Assembly: GCA_016177515.1 (NCBI GenBank)
Contig: JACOUZ010000120.1
Span: forward strand, 1-10,911
From: Acidobacteriota bacterium
Lineage (GTDB): Bacteria > Acidobacteriota > Polarisedimenticolia > Gp22-AA2
DNA: 10,911 nt
Direction of reading: 5' to 3'
This document shows positions 6,929 to 10,911 of this stretch, piece by piece. The notes beneath the pieces are model-generated. The model was not told the DNA's origin and made no database searches. It worked only from the letters and a program-made list of their open reading frames with translations. The position numbers and the translations under genes were made by a program. Position 1 is the stretch's first letter; each line of letters starts with the position of its first letter.

Positions 6929-6962
6929 CGGCCGTGGCGGCGCGAGGGGGCGCCGCCGGCCG
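6929..6962 (-). other. Intercistronic hairpin between HMG-CoA synthase and thiolase genes
   Basis: GGCGGCGC (6936-6943) pairs with GCGCCGCC (6950-6957) over a 6-nt loop. Beyond a 2-nt bulge, CGGCC (6929-6933) pairs with GGCCG (6958-6962), giving 13 base pairs in all, nearly pure GC. It lies in the only sizeable gap among the first six operon genes and has no T-run, so it more likely affects mRNA processing or relative expression than termination. Confidence 0.45.
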
Positions 6963-6972
6963 CCGGCTCCGC

Positions 6973-8025
6973 TCACAGCATGCGTATCTTGCGCGTGACT
7001 CTCAGGTAGGTCCCGTAGTCTTCGATTTCGCGACGGCGGGCGAGGTAGTCCAGGACCGACGGCGCCGCCTCGCGGGCCGCCTCCAGCCGGGAAGTCGCGC
7101 ACAGCGAGAAGGCGTCGCTCCCCGCGCCGCTGCCGTACGAGCAGAAAAAGATCCGGTCGCCGGCCCGGGCGATGTCCAGGACCGCCGCCAGCCCGAGGAG
7201 CGACGCGCCCGAGTAGGTGTTGCCGATCCGGTCGACCACGGCTCCCGGGGCGATCTGCTCCTCGCCGAAGCCGAGCTCGGACGCGATCCGGCGCACGAAC
7301 TTCGGGTTCGGCTGGTGGAAGACGGCCCAGCGATAGTCCGAAGGCCGTCGCCCCAGCTCCTCGAGGAGGCCTCGCGACGCCTCCAGGGAGTGCCTGAAGT
7401 AGGACGGTTCGCCTGTGAACCGGTGACCGTGCTCCGGATAATGCATGTGCTGGCGCCGGAAGAAGTCGGGGGTGTCGGTCACGAACGAGCGCGACGCCTC
7501 CACGACCGCCAGGGCGTTGTCCGCCGGGCCGAACAGATAGGCGGCGCCGCCGGCGGCGGCCGTGAACTCGAGGTGGTCCCCCGGCTTGCTCTGCGCCGCG
7601 TCCATGCCGATGGCCAGGGCGTAGTCGGCCATGCCGGACCCGACGTAGGCGCAGGCAGCCTGCATCGCCTCCGACCCGGCCTTGCACGCGAATTCCAGAT
7701 CGGCGGCGCTCACCCAGGGGGTCGCCCCGAGCGCCTCCGCCACGACGGTGCTCGACGGCTTGACCGCGTAGGGCTTCGATTCCGTGCCGACCCAGACGGC
7801 CCGGATCGACGAGGGAGCCAGCCGCGCGCGCCGGAGCGCCCCGCGCGCCGCCTCGATCGCCATCGTCACCGTGTCCTCATCGGCCGCCGGGACCGATTTC
7901 TCGCGCAGGGGCAGGCGCGCGTCCGGGGATCGGCCCCAGGCGGCCGCGATCGCGCGGGCGGCTATCCGCGCCCGCGGAACATAGGCGCCGTACCCGGCGA
8001 TCCCCACCTCCCGCGCCGTCTTCAA
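6973..8025 (-). CDS. Hydroxymethylglutaryl-CoA synthase, archaeal type
   Basis: HMG-CoA synthase adds acetyl-CoA to acetoacetyl-CoA to give HMG-CoA. The 350-residue length and motifs match the archaeal class: GYGAYVPRARI (11-21), EKSVPAADEDT (42-52), Glu82 in VGTESKPYAVKP, nucleophile Cys114 in DLEFACKAG, TAAAGGAAY (155-163), DTPDFFRR (184-191), HGHRFTGEP (199-207), His237 in VFHQPN, GNTYSGASL (268-276) and SYGSGAGSDAF. Glu82, Cys114 and His237 form the expected catalytic triad, so it should be active. The start is a TTG at 8025 that overlaps the TetR stop as TTGA and has GGAG five bases upstream. Longer versions starting at 8124 would run through the TetR gene and are unlikely. Thiolase and DUF35 follow, as in archaeal mevalonate loci, but no mevalonate gene is present here. 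Confidence 0.92.
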   Translation of the reverse strand: MKTAREVGIAGYGAYVPRARIAARAIAAAWGRSPDARLPLREKSVPAADEDTVTMAIEAARGALRRARLAPSSIRAVWVGTESKPYAVKPSSTVVAEALGATPWVSAADLEFACKAGSEAMQAACAYVGSGMADYALAIGMDAAQSKPGDHLEFTAAAGGAAYLFGPADNALAVVEASRSFVTDTPDFFRRQHMHYPEHGHRFTGEPSYFRHSLEASRGLLEELGRRPSDYRWAVFHQPNPKFVRRIASELGFGEEQIAPGAVVDRIGNTYSGASLLGLAAVLDIARAGDRIFFCSYGSGAGSDAFSLCATSRLEAAREAAPSVLDYLARRREIEDYGTYLRVTRKIRML

Positions 8026-8633
8026 TGGGACTCCGCCGGCCGGGCCAGGATGCCGCCCAGGAGGACGTCGCTCAGGGCGTCGGCCAGGGCGTTCTCGTCC
8101 AGCCGTCCCCCCGGCTGGTACCACTGGTAGATCCAGTTGACCATCCCGAGCATCGCAAAGGCGGCCGCGGTCGGATCCACCCGCCGCGCCGCGCCGCTCT
8201 TCACCAGCTCGCGAAGGGTCTTCTCGAGAAGCGTGATGTAGCGCTTCTTGCGGGCGTTGATCTTGTCCCGGTAGCGCCCCCTCAGGGCGTTGCTCTCGTG
8301 CAGGATGACTGTGACCTCCTTGGGCCTGTCGCGCGTCACCAGGAGCACGTGCCCGCGCAACGCGGCCTTGAGCCTCTCGAGCGGATCGGAGATGGCCATG
8401 ACGCGGTTCAGCACGTTCTGCTCGAACAGGTCCATGCCATACGACATGATCTCGAACAGCAGCTCCTCCTTGCTGCCGATGTGGTGGTACAGCCCCGCCT
8501 TGGTCAGCCCCACGGCGTCCGCGACGTCGTCCATGGACGCCTTGTCGAAGCCCTTCTCGCAGAAGATGCGCGCCGCCGTCTCGAGGATCTGGGCCTGGCG
8601 CGTCGGCCGGTCCTGCCGCGTCCTTTTTTTCAC
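8022..8633 (-). CDS. TetR-family transcriptional regulator, AibR/FadR-like acyl-CoA sensor candidate
   Basis: The 203-residue protein has a standard TetR N-terminal DNA-binding domain: ILETAARIFCEKGFDKASMD (about 16-35), then VADAVGLTKAGLYHHIGSKEE with the recognition helix. The all-helical C-terminal domain ends in MLGMVNWIYQWYQPGGRLDE, a pattern typical of the TetR group that governs fatty-acid and acyl-CoA genes. It starts at GTG (8633) with GGGAG five bases upstream. As first gene of the operon, overlapping the synthase start by 4 bp, it should repress its own operon through the palindrome 31 bp upstream of its start. By analogy with Myxococcus AibR, which responds to isovaleryl-CoA, the end product could be the inducer. 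The ligand is inference. Confidence 0.88.
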   Translation of the reverse strand: MKKRTRQDRPTRQAQILETAARIFCEKGFDKASMDDVADAVGLTKAGLYHHIGSKEELLFEIMSYGMDLFEQNVLNRVMAISDPLERLKAALRGHVLLVTRDRPKEVTVILHESNALRGRYRDKINARKKRYITLLEKTLRELVKSGAARRVDPTAAAFAMLGMVNWIYQWYQPGGRLDENALADALSDVLLGGILARPAESH

Positions 8634-8664
8634 CCGTGCTCCCGGGGCCGCGGATGGTCTGACT

Positions 8665-8680
8665 TACCGACCGGTCGGTA
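8665..8680. promoter_or_regulatory. TetR operator: perfect 16-bp palindrome
   Basis: TACCGACCGGTCGGTA is exactly self-complementary over 16 bp, of the form common for TetR regulators of acyl-CoA metabolism. It begins at the downstream edge of the predicted -10 box and would cover the transcription start, so a bound dimer would block RNA polymerase. It lies 31 bp from the regulator's own start codon, which suggests autoregulation of the whole operon. Confidence 0.75.
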
Positions 8681-8709
8681 GGTTAATCCTGGAGCGGCCC
8701 GGCTGTCAA
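8680..8709 (-). promoter_or_regulatory. Operon promoter upstream of the TetR gene
   Basis: On the minus strand, a perfect -35 box TTGACA (8709-8704) is followed after 18 bp by TAACCT (8685-8680), or after 17 bp by TTAACC, as a weak -10 box. The start of transcription would fall inside the 16-bp palindrome. Imperfect -10 boxes are common in GC-rich bacteria. The long, closely spaced gene run down to 897 fits a single transcript from here. Confidence 0.55.
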
Positions 8710-8783
8710 GGGCCGGAGTGTACACCGGTTGCGCTACGCGAAGGCCTTGCTTAGGAGCCTGTCCAGAGCATTGGGCCGGGATC
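8687..8783. other. Spacer between the mttB-like gene and the operon promoter
   Basis: No gene is seen. Besides the -35 box, it holds a 6-bp GC stem (CGGCCC 8695-8700 with GGGCCG 8710-8715) that spans that box, and a small palindrome GTGTACAC (8718-8725). No T-rich terminator follows the mttB-like gene, so some transcription may continue into the operon. Confidence 0.4.
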
Positions 8784-10244
8784 CTAATCGATGCTGGCTT
8801 CGATCTCCCGCCGGCGGCGGGCCATGAAATCCTGAAGCTCGTCGTCGATCGCCTGGTCGAGCTTCGGTTCCTGGTAGGTGGCGAGGAGTTTCTTCCAGCG
8901 ATCGGTGGCGCGCGCGTACGAGTCCCTCGACCCCTTTTTCACCCAGGTGTCGAACGCCTCGGTGTCGGCCAGCTGCGGGTAGTAGAACTCGCTCTTGAAG
9001 TGCCGGCGGGTGTGCTCCTCTCCGAGGAAGTGGCCGCCGGCCCCGACGTGCGCGATGACGTCGAGCGCCAGCGACTCCTCGTCAACCGGCACGCCGGCGA
9101 AGAAGCGCGCGGTCATTTCCAGCATCTCGGCGTCCAGGACCATCTGCTCGAACGAGGCGGTCAGCCCGCCGTCCAGCCAGCCGGCGGCCTGCAAGACGTA
9201 GTTGCAGCCGCCCAGGATGATCGGCCAGAGCATCATCATCTTCTCCTGCCCCGCCTGCGTGTCCGGCAGCTTCGAGTTGGTCAGCACCCCGCCCGCCCGG
9301 CACGGCAGGTTGTAGCGCCGCGCCATCTGTGCCGAGCCCAGGATGCCGAGGGCCGACTCCGGGCGGCCGAAGGCCGGCGCGCCGGTGCGCATTTCCAGGC
9401 CGGTCAGGAACGACCCGTAGATGACCGGCGCCCCCGGGCGCACCATCTGCGCCAGGACGACGGCCGACAGGCACTCCGCGTTCTGCTGCGCGACCGCGGC
9501 CGCCAGGGTCACCGGGCTCGTCGCCCCGGCCATGATGAACGGGGTGATGATGTTCACCTGCCCCGCGGCGGCGTACTCGATCAGCCCCTCCGCCATGTTG
9601 GAGTCGTAACGCAGGGGGCTGTTCGAGTTGATGATCCCGGTCAAAACCGGCCGGTCGAGGATCTTGTCCCGGCCGCCGAACAGGATCGCCATCATGTCGA
9701 TGTGGTCGCGCGCCCGGAGCGCGCTCCAGGCGTCGCCGATCATCCCCTTGGCGCTCAGGCGGATCTGCCAGTACAGCATGTCCAGGTGGCGCGTCTCGAT
9801 CGCCAAGTCCCTGCAGGCGACCTCCGGGCAGCCGTGGTGCATGACGTCGAGCACCTCCGACAGCCGCACCAGGTCGTTCTGGTCCTTGAGAGTCCCCTCG
9901 CGCCGTCCGCCCTCGCGGTCGGCCACGAACGGCGGCCCGCTCACCGGCGCGAACACCAGGTTGTCGCCGCCGATGACCACGTTGTGCTCGGGGTTGCGGG
10001 CGTGGATGGTGAACCGGGACGGGGCCTTCTTGATCTGCTCCTCGACGAACTCCGGCGGGAAAAACACCCGCTGGTCCGAGCTATCTGCTTTGAGACCGGC
10101 CCGGCGGAACAGATCGACGGCGCGCGGATCCTCGAAGATCACGCCGTGGTCGCGCAGCATCTGGAGCGCCGCCCGGTGCACGCGTTCTTCCGCTTCGGGC
10201 GGCAGGATGTTCAGCGGCTTGAGAGTGTTCCTGTATCCGCGCAT
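8784..10244 (-). CDS. MttB-family (trimethylamine methyltransferase-like) protein, non-pyrrolysine type
   Basis: The 486-residue protein belongs to the MttB family (COG5598) of corrinoid-dependent methyltransferases, which move a methyl group from a quaternary or tertiary amine to a cognate corrinoid protein. Family features are the start MRGYRNTLKPLNILP, FPPEFVEEQIKKAPSRF (62-78), NSNSPLRYDSNMAEGL (206-221), ATSPVTLAAAVAQQNAECL (241-259), PVIYGSFL (273-280), MRTGAPAFGRPE (285-296) and GAGGHFLGEEHT (401-412). No amber codon interrupts the frame, so it is of the pyrrolysine-free kind, which includes glycine betaine, proline betaine and carnitine demethylases. No corrinoid protein or reductive activator gene is in the window, so the substrate is open. 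The ATG at 10244 fits the family N-terminus. A TTG at 10310 would add 22 atypical residues. The gene ends in TAG. Confidence 0.9.
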   Translation of the reverse strand: MRGYRNTLKPLNILPPEAEERVHRAALQMLRDHGVIFEDPRAVDLFRRAGLKADSSDQRVFFPPEFVEEQIKKAPSRFTIHARNPEHNVVIGGDNLVFAPVSGPPFVADREGGRREGTLKDQNDLVRLSEVLDVMHHGCPEVACRDLAIETRHLDMLYWQIRLSAKGMIGDAWSALRARDHIDMMAILFGGRDKILDRPVLTGIINSNSPLRYDSNMAEGLIEYAAAGQVNIITPFIMAGATSPVTLAAAVAQQNAECLSAVVLAQMVRPGAPVIYGSFLTGLEMRTGAPAFGRPESALGILGSAQMARRYNLPCRAGGVLTNSKLPDTQAGQEKMMMLWPIILGGCNYVLQAAGWLDGGLTASFEQMVLDAEMLEMTARFFAGVPVDEESLALDVIAHVGAGGHFLGEEHTRRHFKSEFYYPQLADTEAFDTWVKKGSRDSYARATDRWKKLLATYQEPKLDQAIDDELQDFMARRRREIEASID

Positions 10245-10281
10245 CGGCGCTTCCCGCTCTGGCGTGGAGTTTCGAGCCGCA

Positions 10282-10310
10282 AGCGTAGCAGAGGCCGTCC
10301 GGGAGAACAA
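10282..10310 (-). promoter_or_regulatory. Possible promoter of the mttB-like gene
   Basis: On the minus strand, TTGTTC (10310-10305) and TACGCT (10287-10282) are separated by 17 bp, an ideal spacing with partial matches to both sigma-70 boxes. It lies about 40 bp before the preferred ATG at 10244. If it is real, the TTG start at 10310 would lie inside the promoter, which favours the ATG. Confidence 0.4.
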
Positions 10311-10356
10311 GGCACATGCGCAACGCCGAGCCGCATCGTGAGACGGGCGCCGCGCA
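10305..10356 (-). terminator. Possible terminator after the symporter gene
   Basis: Immediately after the TGA at 10359-10357, the RNA can form an 11-bp stem (10356-10346 with 10327-10317, including two G-U pairs) over an 18-nt loop. It is followed by UGUGCCUUGUU, only moderately U-rich. The position directly at the gene end supports termination. The long loop and weak tail count against it. Confidence 0.4.
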
Positions 10357-10911
10357 TCAGCGGGGCAGCACCGGCGTCAGGAGGAGGAGCCCCGCCCAGA
10401 TCACGACGAGGGACGTGAGGTCGAGCAGGATGCCGGCGCGGATCATCCGGCGCAGCGGGACGAGCCCGGTCCCGAAGACGATGGCGTTGGGGGGCGTCGA
10501 CACCGGAAAGATGAACCCGCAGGTGGCTGCCAGCCCGACGCCGAGGGCGGGGCGCACCGGGTCGAACCCGGCCGCCTCGGCCGCCGCGATCACCATCGGG
10601 ACCAGGAGGGCGGCCGCGGCGGTATTGGAGGCGAACTCGCTGATCACGATCGTCAGGGCCACGGCGCAGAACAGGAGTCCGGCGGGCGACCGCGCCAGGC
10701 CGATCTCTTGAAGCCCCGCTCCGACCCATGACGCGACGCCGGCCGCGTCGGCCAAAGTACCGAGCGACAGTCCCCCGCCGAACAGCAGGATGATCCCCCA
10801 GTTGACCCGCCGCCCGTCCTCCCAGGAGAGGGCGAACCGGCGCGCCCGCCAGTCGACGGGTGCTATGAACAGGAGCGTGGCGCACAGGATGGCGACGCCG
10901 GACTCGGGCAG
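10357..10911 (-). CDS. DASS/SLC13-family anion (dicarboxylate/sulfate-type):sodium symporter, C-terminal part, cut by window edge
   Basis: The frame is open to the right edge, leaving the last 184 residues. They read ...DGRRVNWGIILLFGGGLSLG, then an amphipathic stretch, then VALTIVISEFASNTAAAALL with the SNT signature, then FIFPVSTPPNAIVFGTG, the second substrate/sodium-binding signature, and a final hydrophobic helix ending VLPR. This is the second half of a divalent-anion:Na+ symporter of the inner membrane, with about four to five membrane segments visible. Substrates in the family are succinate, citrate, related dicarboxylates or sulfate. Which one applies cannot be read here. It lies 112 bp upstream of the mttB-like gene, with a possible terminator and promoter between them, so the two need not share a transcript. 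Confidence 0.88.
   Translation of the reverse strand: MPESGVAILCATLLFIAPVDWRARRFALSWEDGRRVNWGIILLFGGGLSLGTLADAAGVASWVGAGLQEIGLARSPAGLLFCAVALTIVISEFASNTAAAALLVPMVIAAAEAAGFDPVRPALGVGLAATCGFIFPVSTPPNAIVFGTGLVPLRRMIRAGILLDLTSLVVIWAGLLLLTPVLPR

Noticed and set aside
6973..8025. KAS III / FabH-type ketoacyl synthase
   Set aside because: The motifs VGTESKPYAVKP, DTPDFFRR, HGHRFTGEP and GNTYSGAS with a Glu-Cys-His triad are specific to HMG-CoA synthase.
3564..8633. Steroid or aromatic ring degradation operon (KstR2/IpdAB-like)
   Set aside because: IpdAB resemblance, a thiolase, DUF35 and a TetR gene would fit in part. However, a complete archaeal-type HMG-CoA synthase, the Cys-bearing fused protein and an MDR reductase fit the isovaleryl-CoA route better, and no acyl-CoA dehydrogenase, enoyl-CoA hydratase or ring enzyme is present. 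It remains the main alternative.
8695..8715. Intrinsic terminator after the mttB-like gene
   Set aside because: The stem is only 6 bp, has no T-run and overlaps the -35 box of the next promoter.
8718..8725. GTGTACAC palindrome as a second operator
   Set aside because: Eight symmetric bases are too short to support a site, and the flanks are not symmetric around it.
8784..10244. Pyrrolysine-containing MttB
   Set aside because: There is no amber codon inside the frame. The only TAG is at the natural C-terminus, and the few codons after it show no family similarity.
8718..10418. Long plus-strand open frame of 566 codons opposite the mttB-like gene
   Set aside because: It has no recognisable domain and is Arg/His/Val/Asp-rich. 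It mirrors the real gene, as expected in GC-rich DNA where antisense stops are rare. The same holds for the plus-strand frames at 2390-3913, 5640-6998 and 6679-8130.

Overview
The window is GC-rich (roughly 70%), has short 4-bp gene overlaps (ATGA, GTGA, TTGA), several GTG and TTG starts, and mostly TGA stops. This is bacterial coding style. The gene set (archaeal-type HMG-CoA synthase, glutaconate-CoA-transferase-like proteins, a non-pyrrolysine MttB) would suit an Acidobacteriota, Myxococcota or similar high-GC lineage, but the sequence alone does not fix the taxon. All supported genes lie on the minus strand, so transcription runs from high to low coordinates.

Layout in transcription order: (1) 10911-10357, the C-terminal part of a DASS/SLC13 anion symporter cut by the window edge, followed by a possible terminator. 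(2) 10244-8784, an MttB-family corrinoid methyltransferase homologue without internal amber codons, with a possible promoter upstream. (3) 8783-8634, a control region with a TTGACA promoter overlapped by a perfect 16-bp palindrome. (4) 8633-897, a tight eight-gene operon: TetR regulator, archaeal-type HMG-CoA synthase, thiolase, DUF35 Zn-ribbon/OB protein, a CoA-transferase-like alpha/beta pair, a fused alpha-beta CoA-transferase-like protein, and a zinc-type MDR reductase. (5) 839-304, a region with no convincing gene. It holds two inverted copies of a structured palindromic element of about 112 bp and a consensus sigma-70 promoter. (6) 303-1, the start of purM, cut by the left edge.

The best reading of the operon is a variant of the alternative isovaleryl-CoA biosynthesis (AIB) pathway known from Myxococcus xanthus. 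Thiolase makes acetoacetyl-CoA, and HMG-CoA synthase, scaffolded by DUF35 as in archaea, makes HMG-CoA. After dehydration to 3-methylglutaconyl-CoA, an AibA/AibB-type decarboxylase (here one fused chain with Cys where true CoA-transferases have the catalytic Glu) makes 3,3-dimethylacrylyl-CoA, and an AibC-like MDR reductase gives isovaleryl-CoA. A TetR protein would play the AibR role. Three features are new relative to that model: the archaeal-type thiolase/HMGCS/DUF35 module, the AibA-AibB fusion, and a second CoA-transferase-like pair of unknown role. No enoyl-CoA hydratase for the dehydration step is present. The MDR gene has an in-frame TAG followed by 18 codons of conserved C-terminal sequence, so it may be truncated or read through.
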